DNA of 64,000 bases from the NCBI GenBank assembly GCA_963842795.1, contig CAWJHV010000008.1, positions 43,917 through 107,916 of the forward strand. The letters run 5' to 3'. The notes beneath the pieces were generated by a model. That model worked only from the letters and a program-made list of their open reading frames with translations. It searched no databases and had not been told where the DNA came from. A program made the position numbers and the translations under genes. Below, piece after piece: positions 47,592 to 55,987 of the stretch (its first letter is position 1; each line of letters begins with the position of its first letter). This stretch comes from WHSW01 sp963842795. Its GTDB lineage: Bacteria; Actinomycetota; Thermoleophilia; Solirubrobacterales; 70-9.

Positions 47592-49271
47592 CTAGCCGGG
47601 CGCGGGGGTCGGCGTCTCGCTGGTGGCGCTCTCCAGGCTTGCCGCGAGCGCGGCGACGACCTCGGGGTCGAACTGGGTTCCGCCGTAGCGCCGGAGCACG
47701 GCGAGCGCCTCGGCGGCGCCTCGGCCCGGCCGGTGCGGACGGTCGCCCAGCATCCCCTCGAAGGCGTCGGCGACGGCGATGATCCGCGCCTCGATCGGGA
47801 TCGCGCTGCCGCTCAGCCCGAGCGGGTATCCGGTGCCGTCCATGCGCTCGTGATGGGCGAGGATCCAGGTGCGCAGGTCGCCGAAGCCCGGGGCGCTCAG
47901 CAGCCGCGCCCCGGTCTCGGGATGGGTGCGGATCTCGGCCCACTCCTCGTCGGTCAGCGGGCCGGACTCGTAGAGGATCGAGTCGGCGACCCCGATGTTG
48001 CCGATGTCGTGCAGCACGCCCGCGAGCCGGACGCGCTCGACCCGATCGGGTTCGAAGGCGAGCTCGCGCGCCATCGCCGCGGCGTAGCGGCCGACGGTCT
48101 CCGAGTGGCGCGCGGTTCGCGTATCGCGCAGGTCGAGCGCCTCGGCGAGGATCAGCAGCGTGGTCAGGTTCGCGGCGCCGTCGCCGTCGGCACCCTCCGG
48201 GCCGGAGGCGAGCGCGCCGACGACCTCGCGGCTGTAGATCACGGTCCGGTCGCGGCCCAGGGTCTTGGCGGCATACAGCGATTCGTCGGCGCAGCGCAGC
48301 AGGCGCTCGGCGGTGTCGCCGTCGGCGGGATAGGAGGCGACGCCGAAGCTGATCGTCAGCCCGGGATAGCGCGCGGACATCTCCTCGCGGACCCGGTGGC
48401 GCAGGCGCTCGGCGGAGACGTACGCGCCCCGCGAGTCCGCGGTCGGCAGTAGGAGCGCGAACTCCTCCCCGCCGATCCGGGCGACGCTGTCGATCCGGCG
48501 CGCGTGGCTGCGGAGTACGTCGCCGATCTGGACCAGGACCTCGTCGCCGATCTGGTGGCCGAAGCTGTCGTTGACCTGCTTGAAGTGGTCGAGGTCGCCG
48601 GTGATCAGGCTCACCTCGGTCCCCGAGCGGTGCGCGCGCTCGAGCTCGAGCTCGAGCTGGCGGTTGAAGCCCCGGCGGTTGAGCAGCTCGGTGAGCGGGT
48701 CGGTGTCGGCGGCCTCGGCCAGTCGCGCGACCAGCCGGGCGACGTGCTCGCGGGTCAGCACCATCAGCGTCGCCGCGATCGTCAGCGTGCCGACGGCGAC
48801 GATCCACGCCTGGATCATCCCCGGCGTGTGCGGCTTGAGGAACAGGGCGACCGCATACCCGACGGCGACGATCACGACCTGGGTCGCGACCTGCGGCCGG
48901 TTGAGGAAGTAGGCCGCGCCGAGGATCACCCAGACGTAATAGAAGGCGCCGGTTGTGATACTCGCGCCCGAGAAGTAGATCGAGGCGCTGATCAGCAGCG
49001 ACCCCGCCGCTGCGGCGACCTCGAGGCCGCGGCCGGGCAGCCGGCGACGGGTGAGCACCAGAACGGCGGCGATCGCGTAGGCGATTCCGACGGTGGCGAT
49101 CAGGCCGGCGTTGTTCGCGTCCGGCGCGTGGGGCAGCACGATCGAGATCAGGCCCAGCGTCGGACCCGCTACGAACATCGTGATCAGGTACGACGCGAGC
49201 ATGGCCCGGTCGCCAGTTGACGCAGTGTCTGGCTCGTGCGTATCAGTCATCACGGTCGCCGGGAATTCCAT
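47592..49271 (-). CDS. Membrane GGDEF plus HD-GYP protein (c-di-GMP turnover)
   Basis: A 559-residue protein. About six helices (28-190) form the sensor part. The GGDEF domain (about 200-350) has DPLTELLNRRGFNRQL, DLDHFKQVNDSFGHQIGDEVL and an intact active site RIGGEEFALLLP. RRID five residues before it is an RxxD inhibitory site. It should therefore make c-di-GMP with product feedback. The HD-GYP domain (about 375-540) has ARHSETVGRYA, LHDIGNIGVAD (canonical HDIGK, so Lys is Asn), RTHPETGARLL, AHHERMDGTGYPLGL and ARIIAVADAFEGM. Most metal ligands are kept, so hydrolysis is possible but altered. It is a plausible source of the signal sensed by the pilA leader. Confidence 0.9.
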   Translation of the reverse strand: MEFPATVMTDTHEPDTASTGDRAMLASYLITMFVAGPTLGLISIVLPHAPDANNAGLIATVGIAYAIAAVLVLTRRRLPGRGLEVAAAAGSLLISASIYFSGASITTGAFYYVWVILGAAYFLNRPQVATQVVIVAVGYAVALFLKPHTPGMIQAWIVAVGTLTIAATLMVLTREHVARLVARLAEAADTDPLTELLNRRGFNRQLELELERAHRSGTEVSLITGDLDHFKQVNDSFGHQIGDEVLVQIGDVLRSHARRIDSVARIGGEEFALLLPTADSRGAYVSAERLRHRVREEMSARYPGLTISFGVASYPADGDTAERLLRCADESLYAAKTLGRDRTVIYSREVVGALASGPEGADGDGAANLTTLLILAEALDLRDTRTARHSETVGRYAAAMARELAFEPDRVERVRLAGVLHDIGNIGVADSILYESGPLTDEEWAEIRTHPETGARLLSAPGFGDLRTWILAHHERMDGTGYPLGLSGSAIPIEARIIAVADAFEGMLGDRPHRPGRGAAEALAVLRRYGGTQFDPEVVAALAASLESATSETPTPAPG

Positions 49272-49344
49272 CGGCTTGCGACGGCGAGGGCTTGAGGTTG
49301 GAGCCGGCGCTCGCGACCCGAAACGTGCAGCGTGGGCGGTTCGC

Positions 49345-49350
49345 TAGGTT
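49345..49350 (+). promoter_or_regulatory. -10 element (TAGGTT) for a probable leaderless mRNA
   Basis: TAGGTT is followed by seven bases and the ATG of the GH31 gene, with no Shine-Dalgarno between. Confidence 0.5.
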
Positions 49351-49357
49351 CGCGGCC

Positions 49358-51886
49358 ATGCGGGGACGGTGGTGGAATCGCATCGGGCGGGCGGTCGGGT
49401 TTCCGGCCCTCGTGGCGCTGGCGCTCGCGCTTTCCGGGCTCGTGGCGGCGGGCGCGGAGGCCGAGGTGGTGGTTGACGCCGATGCGCTGCGCGCCGACGT
49501 CAGCGACGACCCGTGGGGTCTGCGGCTGGTCGAGACCGACGGGGACCTGGTGCTCGCCGAGGACCCGTCGACCGCCCGCGATGTGGCCGGGACGATCGGC
49601 TTTCGCAGCGCCGGGGTCTGGCGCCACGCGACCCGGGTGGTGAGCGCCGTGCGATCCGAGGGCGGCTACATCGCCGACCTCGCGACCGATGATCCCGCCG
49701 GGCGGAGGATCTCGCTGCACCTGCGGCCGACCGCCGAGGGCGTGATCGGCCTCGACGCCGAGATCGTCGGCGTCGGACCGCCGATCGAGGCGCTCGGGAT
49801 CGGCTTCGAAGCGCGGCCCGACGAGCGTTACCTGGGGTTCGGCGAGCGCTCGCAGGCCGTCGACCAGCGCGGCAACGTGGTCGAGAACTACGTCGCCGAC
49901 GGGCCCTACCAGCGCGACGAGTGGCCCGTGATCCAGGCCGTGGTGCCCCAGTGGGGCTTCCGCCCGCGCGAGGACGCGACCTACTACCCGGTGCCCTGGC
50001 TGCTCTCGACGGCCGGCTACGGGGTGCTCGTCGACAGCCCCGAGACCAGCTACTTCCACCTCGACCGGAGCGGCGCCTGGAGCGTCGAGCTCGTAAACGC
50101 GCCGCCCGGCGAGCTGCCGGCGGTCGCCGCGCCGGCGCCGCGGCGGTTGAGCCTGCGCTTCTTCGCCGGCCCCGAGCCCGCCGACGTGCTCGAGCGCTTC
50201 ACTCGCGACACCGGCCGCCAGCCGCCGGCGGCGGCCCCCTGGGTGTTCGGGCCCTGGGTGCAGCCGACCGGGGGCACGGACGAGCAGCTGGCGCTGGTGG
50301 ACGGGCTGCAGGAGGCAGACGCGCCGCTCTCCGTCGCGCAGACATACCTGCACTACCTGCCGTGCGGCGACCAGCGCGGCCGTCGCGATGCCGAGCGGGC
50401 GCGGACCGCGGGCGTTCACGAGCGCGGGCTCGCGATCACCACGTACCTGAACCCCATGGTCTGCACCGACTACGACCCGGTCTTCGGCCAGGCGGCGGCG
50501 AACGGCGGCCTGATCGAGAACGCGCTCGGCCAGCCGTACCTGTTCCAGTACTCGACCCGGACCTCGTTCCAGGTCGCCGAGCTCGACTTCACCGCGCCGG
50601 CCGGACGCGATGCGTTCGCGTCGGTCGCCGCCGAGGCGATCGCCGACGGCCACGACGGCTGGATGGAGGACTTCGGCGAGTACACGCCGCTCGACTCGCA
50701 GACCGCGGCCGGGGTCCCGGGCGTTCAGGTGCACAACCCCTATGCCCGCGACTACCACTGCGGCGCCGCGGAGGCCGTCGAGTCGGCGCCGCGCGCGGTG
50801 GTCCGGTTCCAGCGCAGCGGGTGGACGGGGGCGGCGCCCTGCGCGCAGGTGGTCTGGGGCGGCGACCCGACGACGGCCTGGGACTTCGACGGTCTGCGCT
50901 CGACGGTGCGCCAGGCGCTGACCATGGGGCTCTCGGGGATCAGCACGTGGGGCTCGGACATCGGCGGCTTCTTCGCCCTGTTCGAGGACGAGCTGACCCC
51001 GGAGCTGCTGATGCGATGGGTCCAGCTCGGCGCGGTCTCGGGAGTGATGCGCACACAGGCCGACGGGATCGCGATCCCCGAGAAGGCGCGACCGCAGGTC
51101 TGGGACCCCGACCAGATCGCCAACTGGCGGCGTTACGCGAAGCTGCGCACCCAGCTGTATCCGTATCTGGCGGCCGCCGACGCCGCGTATCGCGACACAG
51201 GGCTGCCGCTGATGCGCCAGCTCGCGCTGGCCTATCCCGACGATCCGGTGGCGTCCGGGCGCGACGACGAGTTCCTATTTGGGCCCGACCTGCTCGCCGC
51301 GCCGGTGCTCGATCCCGGCGTGACCGAGCGGTCGCTGTATCTGCCCCGCGGGCGGTGGGTGGACCTGTGGCGGTCGGCGCGGTATCGAGCGGGCGACGGG
51401 TCGCTGCGCCTGGGACGCGCGAAGTTGCTCCGAGGCGCCGGCGAGGTGACGGTGCCCGCGCCCCTGGATCAGTTGCCTCTGCTGGCACGCGCGGGCACCG
51501 TGCTTCCGCTGCTGCCGGCGGGCGTCGACACGCTCAGCGACTATCCGGACGAGTCGACGACCTCGCTCGATGACGCCGCAAAGGACCTGGCGCTGCTCGC
51601 GTTCCCGCGCGGCAAGAGCTCGGCCCGGATGTTCGACGGCGAACGGATCCGCTCGCGAGAGCGGGGCAAGGGGTGGGTGTTGCGGATCAAGGGCGAACGC
51701 CGGCGGAAGTACCGTTTGCAGGCGTCGCTGAAGACGCTGTCGAAGCCGTTCGCGCCGTGCGGCCTGAGTCTCGGCGGGAAGCCGTTGGGCGGCCGGCACT
51801 GGGAGTACGAACGCAAGCAGCGACGCCTGAAGGCGACGTTCAGCGGGCGGAAAATACGCGTCGTCGTCCGCCGGCGCTGCGGTTAA
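49358..51886 (+). CDS. Secreted glycoside hydrolase family 31 enzyme
   Basis: An 842-residue protein from ATG 49358 with a signal peptide (1-32, IGRAVGFPALVALALALSGLVAA). The N-terminal beta domain has GFGERSQAVDQRG. The (beta/alpha)8 barrel contains the GH31 nucleophile aspartate in GHDGWMEDFGEYTP and the acid/base aspartate in VVWGGDPTTAWDF, then MGLSGISTWGSDIGGF. Nucleophile motif WMxDFGE resembles YihQ-type sulfoquinovosidases and alpha-xylosidase/alpha-glucosidase relatives; the sulfonate-binding residues cannot be confirmed. The C-terminal beta domains end in a basic tail. It probably attacks alpha-linked glycans or glycolipids outside the cell. Confidence 0.9.
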   Translation: MRGRWWNRIGRAVGFPALVALALALSGLVAAGAEAEVVVDADALRADVSDDPWGLRLVETDGDLVLAEDPSTARDVAGTIGFRSAGVWRHATRVVSAVRSEGGYIADLATDDPAGRRISLHLRPTAEGVIGLDAEIVGVGPPIEALGIGFEARPDERYLGFGERSQAVDQRGNVVENYVADGPYQRDEWPVIQAVVPQWGFRPREDATYYPVPWLLSTAGYGVLVDSPETSYFHLDRSGAWSVELVNAPPGELPAVAAPAPRRLSLRFFAGPEPADVLERFTRDTGRQPPAAAPWVFGPWVQPTGGTDEQLALVDGLQEADAPLSVAQTYLHYLPCGDQRGRRDAERARTAGVHERGLAITTYLNPMVCTDYDPVFGQAAANGGLIENALGQPYLFQYSTRTSFQVAELDFTAPAGRDAFASVAAEAIADGHDGWMEDFGEYTPLDSQTAAGVPGVQVHNPYARDYHCGAAEAVESAPRAVVRFQRSGWTGAAPCAQVVWGGDPTTAWDFDGLRSTVRQALTMGLSGISTWGSDIGGFFALFEDELTPELLMRWVQLGAVSGVMRTQADGIAIPEKARPQVWDPDQIANWRRYAKLRTQLYPYLAAADAAYRDTGLPLMRQLALAYPDDPVASGRDDEFLFGPDLLAAPVLDPGVTERSLYLPRGRWVDLWRSARYRAGDGSLRLGRAKLLRGAGEVTVPAPLDQLPLLARAGTVLPLLPAGVDTLSDYPDESTTSLDDAAKDLALLAFPRGKSSARMFDGERIRSRERGKGWVLRIKGERRRKYRLQASLKTLSKPFAPCGLSLGGKPLGGRHWEYERKQRRLKATFSGRKIRVVVRRRCG

Positions 51887-52377
51887 CCGGCCCAGGTCTG
51901 CATCCGCCCGAGGACCGGTTCGAGGCTGTGCTCCTCGAACTCGAGGTGCTCGAGCAACAGCGTGCCGAGGCCCGTGAGCGCGGCGACGAGGCGCTCCCGG
52001 GCGCGCTCGGGATCGTCAGCGCCGTCGAGGGCGTTGGCGGCGGCCTCGAGCTCATGGACGAACTCGGCGACGGCGCGATGGTCGGACTCGAGCTTGTCGA
52101 CCACGCCGTCGAGGTCGGGGTCTACTCGGCGGATCACCGGGAACAGCGCCCGGTCCTCGAGGCCATGATGGGCCTCGACGAAGCGGCAGTGACGAAGGCA
52201 GCCGAGCCGCAGCTGCCAGAGGATGCTCGACGACTTCAGCGCCGCCACCCGCTCACGGATCTCCTCCGGAGCCGCACCGCCCGCCGCGTCCTCGGCGAGC
52301 AGGGTCACGTGTGCGAGATCGCGCCGGATCATCTCGTGGACGCCGCGCAGCTCGTCGAAGAGCGGGTTGTCGGACAC
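51883..52377 (-). CDS. Hemerythrin-like HHE-domain protein
   Basis: A 164-residue four-helix protein from GTG 52377 (VSDNPLFDELRGVHEMIRRDLAHV). The metal-type residues are spread as in hemerythrin HHE domains: H in the first helix (VHEMIRRDLAHV), CRFVEAHHGLEDRALFP, ESDHRAVAEFVHELE and LLLEHLEFEEHSLEPVL. Such domains bind a di-iron site and sense or store O2 or NO, or repair iron centres. The longer open frame upstream overlaps the divergent gene and is rejected. Its stop shares TTAA with the convergent GH31 stop. Confidence 0.87.
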   Translation of the reverse strand: MSDNPLFDELRGVHEMIRRDLAHVTLLAEDAAGGAAPEEIRERVAALKSSSILWQLRLGCLRHCRFVEAHHGLEDRALFPVIRRVDPDLDGVVDKLESDHRAVAEFVHELEAAANALDGADDPERARERLVAALTGLGTLLLEHLEFEEHSLEPVLGRMQTWAG

Positions 52378-52411
52378 GGCGTGATTGTGCCGAGGCCGGT
52401 AGAACGAACGC

Positions 52412-52750
52412 ATGAGAGCCGCCAACCTCGCGCTCCGCTTCGCGCTCGAGCTCGCATCGATCGCCGCGCTCGTCGCCTTCGGGCTCTCGCTCGACGCTTC
52501 GGTCGTGGTGCGGGTTGCGGTCGCGCTGGCCGGAGCCGCTCTTTTCATCGCCGTCTGGGGACGCTGGCGCGCCCCGAGGTCCGGGCACCGGCTCGCCAAC
52601 CCGGAGGGCCTTCTGCTCGAGCTCGCGCTGTTCGCGCTTGCCGCCGCGGCGCTGGTCGCCGCCGGCTCTCCCGTGCTCGCCGCGGTCTACGCCGGGCTCG
52701 TGATCCTGAACGAGGCCCTGCTCCGAGCACTCGGGCAGGACGGCACCTGA
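52412..52750 (+). CDS. YrdB/DUF2568 small membrane protein
   Basis: A 112-residue protein with four predicted helices. The sequence LALRFALELASIAALVAFG then FIAVWGRWRAPRSGHRL and PEGLLLELALFALAAAAL is the YrdB (DUF2568) pattern, including the conserved WGxxxAP(R)S motif. It is divergent from the hemerythrin-like gene with 34 bases between the starts. The function of the family is unknown. Confidence 0.87.
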   Translation: MRAANLALRFALELASIAALVAFGLSLDASVVVRVAVALAGAALFIAVWGRWRAPRSGHRLANPEGLLLELALFALAAAALVAAGSPVLAAVYAGLVILNEALLRALGQDGT

Positions 52751-52754
52751 GGGA

Positions 52755-52771
52755 CGGCCGGTCCCCGGCCG
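52755..52771. terminator. Short GC hairpin between convergent genes
   Basis: CGGCCGG and CCGGCCG form a 7-bp stem with a three-base loop, 4 bases after the YrdB stop and 22 bases beyond the GH3 stop. It has no T-tract and could act for both strands. Confidence 0.4.
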
Positions 52772-52793
52772 GCCGCCCCGGGCACGCGCCGCT

Positions 52794-54764
52794 CTAGGAC
52801 GTACCGCCGGCCGTCGTCGGCAACCCCCAGCCGAACGGATACAGCGGGTCGTATGGATGATCGCCGACGTTGATCGGCTCCTGCGAGAGCGACCGCGGCC
52901 AGCTCACCGGGAGCTTGCCCGTGAAGGGCTCGACGCCGAACAGGTTGTCGGCGACGCCGCCGCCCTCGCTCCCCGGCAGCCAGGCGGCGACCAGCGAGTC
53001 GATCCGGTCCAGCCTCCGGTCGTCGAACACGAGCGGCCGGCCGGAGACGACGACCACGACGCAATCGACGGCCCGGCACACGCGGTCGACCGCGGCCTCG
53101 TCGGCCGCGGACAGCTGCATGTTCTTCACCGGCCGAGGGGCGCCGTTGTCGCCCGGGTCGAACGCCCAGCGCGGGCCGTAGACGTCGCCGAACCCTTCCG
53201 AGTACGGCGTCTCGCCGACGACCACGACTCCGGCCGCGTTCGGCGGGATCGGCCCCGAGCCGTCCTCGCTGTAGGTGACGTCACCGGCGCCCGACGCCGC
53301 CTCGATCCCCTGGAGGATCGTCGTGCCGGGGATCACGTTGGTTGACCCGCCCTGCCAGGTGAGCGTCCACCCGCCTGCCTGGTTACCGATGCTGTCGGCG
53401 TTCGAGCCGGCGACGAAGACATCGCGCCCGGTCCCCAGCGGCAGCAGGTCGCCGTCGTTCTTGAGCAGCACCTGCGACTCGGACACGGCGCGGCGGGCGA
53501 CGGCCCGGTGCTCGGTCGAGCCGATCTCGTCGATGTGAGTGCGGTCGGTGAACGGGTGCTCGAACAGGCCCAGCTCGAACTTCGCCCGCAGGATCCGGCG
53601 CACCGCGTCGTTGATCCGGCTCATCGGCACCCGGCCGGCGTCGACCTCGTCGAGCAGCGTGTTGATGAAGTCCTGGTAGCTGTTGGGCTCCATGAACATG
53701 TCGATGCCGGCGTTGGCGCCCGTGCGCACCTGCTTGGGCCAGCTGCCCGGCAGTTGGTGGATGCCCTCCCAGTCGCTGATCACGAAGCCTTCGAAGCCGA
53801 GCCCGTTCTTGAGAACCCCGTCGATCAGCTCCTTGTTGCCATGCATCTTGATCGGGTTCCCGGTCCCGTCCTCGGTCCAGTCGACGCTCGAGAACGACGG
53901 CATCACCGTGCCGGCGTCGTGGTCCTGGACCGCGGGGACGTAGGGGCTCAGCGCGTCGCGCCAGAAGTCCTCGCGACTGGTGATCGCGATGCCCTGGTCG
54001 ATCGGGTAGTCGCCGCTCCCGGTCCCGTACTGCGTGTCGCCATCGCCGGCGAAGTGCTTGGCCGAGGCGAGCACGCGGTCGTTGTCGTCCAGGTGCCCCG
54101 GCGGCCCCTGCAGGCCGTCGATCGCGGTCTCCATCCGCTTCACCAGGTCCGGCGACTCGCCGAAGCTCTCGTACGTGCGGCCCCAGCGATCGTCGCGGGC
54201 GACGCAGATGCAGGGAGCGAAGGCCCATTGCGGCCCGGTGGCGCGGGTCTCCTCCGCCGCGATGTGCTCGACGTCGCGCACCAGGGCGGGATCGCGGGTG
54301 GCGCCAAGCCCGATGTTGTGCGGGAAGACGGTCGCCCCGAGCATGTTGCCGTCACCGTGGACGGTGTCGATGCCGTAGAGGATCGGGATGTGCAGGCGCG
54401 TCTGCATCGCCGCCCGCTGGAAGCGGTCGACCATGTCGGCCCAGGCCTCGGGCTCGTTCGGCGTCGGGACCGAGCCGCCGCCGGAGAGGATGCTGCCGAG
54501 CTTCCAGGTCCTGATCGGCGCCGCGTTGGCGTCGACCTGGATGCGCTCGGTCTGCGTCATCTGCCCGACCTTCTCTTGGAGCGTCATCCTCGAAAGGAGG
54601 TCGTTGACGCGCTGGTTGACCGGAAGGCTCGGGTTCTCGTACGGCAGCCGTGCGTCTTGGCTGGCCGCGGGACCGGCGCTGACACCGATGGCGGCCGCGA
54701 TCAGTCCGAAGACGAGTGCCGCGAGGACGACCGGTCGCCCGCGGACGGGTGAGTGTGGAGCCAC
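52794..54764 (-). CDS. Secreted glycoside hydrolase family 3 beta-glucosidase
   Basis: A 656-residue protein. GTG 54764 is chosen because a GAGGAGG Shine-Dalgarno lies 6 bases upstream and a clean signal peptide follows (RPVVLAALVFGLIAAAIGVSA). The GH3 N-domain has VNDLLSRMTLQEKVGQM, YGIDTVHGDGNM, ASAKHFAGDG and the nucleophile aspartate in GFVISDWEGIH. The C-domain has AVARRAVSESQVLLKN and the region VVVVSGRPLVFDD. The final FGWGL is typical of the family. It releases glucose from beta-glucans or cellobiose outside the cell and complements the GH31 enzyme as a saccharide scavenger. Confidence 0.93.
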   Translation of the reverse strand: MAPHSPVRGRPVVLAALVFGLIAAAIGVSAGPAASQDARLPYENPSLPVNQRVNDLLSRMTLQEKVGQMTQTERIQVDANAAPIRTWKLGSILSGGGSVPTPNEPEAWADMVDRFQRAAMQTRLHIPILYGIDTVHGDGNMLGATVFPHNIGLGATRDPALVRDVEHIAAEETRATGPQWAFAPCICVARDDRWGRTYESFGESPDLVKRMETAIDGLQGPPGHLDDNDRVLASAKHFAGDGDTQYGTGSGDYPIDQGIAITSREDFWRDALSPYVPAVQDHDAGTVMPSFSSVDWTEDGTGNPIKMHGNKELIDGVLKNGLGFEGFVISDWEGIHQLPGSWPKQVRTGANAGIDMFMEPNSYQDFINTLLDEVDAGRVPMSRINDAVRRILRAKFELGLFEHPFTDRTHIDEIGSTEHRAVARRAVSESQVLLKNDGDLLPLGTGRDVFVAGSNADSIGNQAGGWTLTWQGGSTNVIPGTTILQGIEAASGAGDVTYSEDGSGPIPPNAAGVVVVGETPYSEGFGDVYGPRWAFDPGDNGAPRPVKNMQLSAADEAAVDRVCRAVDCVVVVVSGRPLVFDDRRLDRIDSLVAAWLPGSEGGGVADNLFGVEPFTGKLPVSWPRSLSQEPINVGDHPYDPLYPFGWGLPTTAGGTS

Positions 54765-54898
54765 GTTGTTCCTCCTCGTGCTCGCGCGCTCCCCCGAGGC
54801 GCTATCCGAGGGCCGCATGGGCGCGGTCCTCCCCGCGTCGCCGATACCCACGCGCGCTAGTGATGTAACCGGCCCTCACCGACGTCCGGCCGATCGAT

Positions 54899-55435
54899 CT
54901 ACCCGCCGTCCGCCGCCTGGATGAGTTCCGTCCGCGGCGCGCACTCGTGGGCGCCGTAGGAAGCGATCGCGGCATGGCCGTCGGCGGTCTCGGAGCGAAG
55001 CTGCTCCTGGGCCGCGGCGAGCCGGGCGCTGTCGGTGGGTCGGGCGCGGAGCGCCGCGGCGAGCTCGCGCTCGGCTTTGGCGCGAGCCTCGGTCGTCGCG
55101 AGCCAGCCGCCGATCGTGTCCGCGGCGAGGTCGGGCACCGTGAGCTCCCGGACGCGGGCGACCAGCCGGTCGAGCCCGTCGGCGAGTTGCTCGTAGCGCT
55201 CGGCGGTGATCGTGAGCCGCCTCGGCCCACCGGCGCGGACCTCCACCGCCTCGAAATGCTGCGACGTCTTCGTGACGTCATGCGCCCACTCGGCGCAGAT
55301 CCGGTTCAGGTCATCGAGGTACGCGGAGCGAGTGGCCAAGTCGGCCGGCGATTCGCTGTCCGAGGAGCCGCCACAGCCGGCGACGAGCAGCGCGAGCGCG
55401 ACCGAGATCAACGCTCTGGCGACCGCCCCAACCAC
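54899..55435 (-). CDS. Putative lipoprotein
   Basis: A 178-residue protein with a lipoprotein signal: ALISVALALLVAGCGGSSDSES, with the lipobox LVAGC and cysteine at about 21. The mature part is helical and charged (YLDDLNRICAEWAHDV, ITAERYEQLADGLDRLVARVREL, ARAKAERELAAALR) with two later cysteines at about 47 and 165. Similar small helical lipoproteins are frequent in actinobacteria. No enzymatic motif is visible; function is unknown. Confidence 0.75.
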   Translation of the reverse strand: MVGAVARALISVALALLVAGCGGSSDSESPADLATRSAYLDDLNRICAEWAHDVTKTSQHFEAVEVRAGGPRRLTITAERYEQLADGLDRLVARVRELTVPDLAADTIGGWLATTEARAKAERELAAALRARPTDSARLAAAQEQLRSETADGHAAIASYGAHECAPRTELIQAADGG

Positions 55436-55481
55436 CCTCCGAAGGCTACGGAGCCGACCCCAGCACCCGCCGAACCACCGC

Positions 55482-55487
55482 TACGAT
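55482..55487 (+). promoter_or_regulatory. -10 element (TACGAT) of the tRNA gene
   Basis: TACGAT ends 10 bases before the mature tRNA 5' end. No clear -35 was identified. Confidence 0.45.
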
Positions 55488-55497
55488 TCGCGCCCCC

Positions 55498-55571
55498 GCC
55501 GGAGTAGCTCAGCTGGTTAGAGCAGCGGAATCATAATCCGCGTGTCGGGGGTTCGAGTCCCTCCTCCGGCA
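55498..55571 (+). tRNA. tRNA with CAU anticodon (elongator Met; Ile2 possible)
   Basis: A full cloverleaf is seen. The acceptor stem is GCCGGAG/CTCCGGC, the D-arm region AGCTCAGCTGGTTAGAGC, the anticodon stem GCGGA/TCCGC with loop ATCATAA (anticodon CAT), and the T-arm GGGGG TTCGAGT CCCTC with one G-U pair. The discriminator is A and no CCA is encoded. It lacks the G-C triplet of initiator tRNA, so it is elongator Met or the CAU-reading Ile tRNA modified by TilS. Confidence 0.95.
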
Positions 55572-55977
55572 TGAAATACCTGCAAATAGATCAGTTCTGA
55601 TCGTATACGACAGTCGGAATAAAGAAAGCTTGTCCGGTTAACGGCAAATTGGCCGATCCCAGCCACTGCGCAGAGAGCTGGCGTGGTGGGGAGCCGGCGG
55701 GCCTCGTGCAGCGAACGATGGCGCGATAGCATCCCTCGCGGAGTGCCGGGAAGCCTGGTCGGCGAAATCGTCGTCGACCGCGGAGGGTGTCCCTGATTGC
55801 TCCAATAGCTACGAAGGCTTTGTCGCCAGCGCCAGGTCTGGGCCCACTGGGAGCGATCGAGCGTTTGCGCCGCAGCGGTCGTCTGCTTGATGCGATCCCG
55901 CTGCTGGCGATGGAGGAGAAGGCAGCGCCGGCACCTGCAGCGCTCCGACATTCGGCCGGCGCGGAGGGCCTGTCTCC
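55572..55977 (+). other. 406-base gap after the tRNA, locally AT-richer, no secure gene
   Basis: The first 90 bases are clearly lower in GC than the rest of the window and contain a small inverted repeat GATCAG-TT-CTGATC (55588-55601). I see no integrase, repeat of the tRNA 3' end or RNA motif. A 66-codon frame near the end (55787-55987) is listed separately with low confidence. Confidence 0.5.
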
Positions 55978-55987
55978 GTGCCGCTAG
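55787..55987 (+). CDS. Possible small ORF upstream of the antiporter gene
   Basis: A 66-codon GTG frame with GGAG directly upstream. Its TAG lies inside the start of the antiporter gene (10-base overlap), which would allow translational coupling. The product is Ala/Leu/Arg-rich with no recognised motif. It may be a leader peptide or chance. Confidence 0.25.
   Translation: MSLIAPIATKALSPAPGLGPLGAIERLRRSGRLLDAIPLLAMEEKAAPAPAALRHSAGAEGLSPCR

Noticed and set aside
49271..49300. Second WhiG-like promoter (TCAA-N16-GCCGATGG) before the GGDEF/HD-GYP gene
   Set aside because: The -35 is weak and the -10 overlaps the chosen ATG; it would require a later start codon. Not strong enough to list as a feature.
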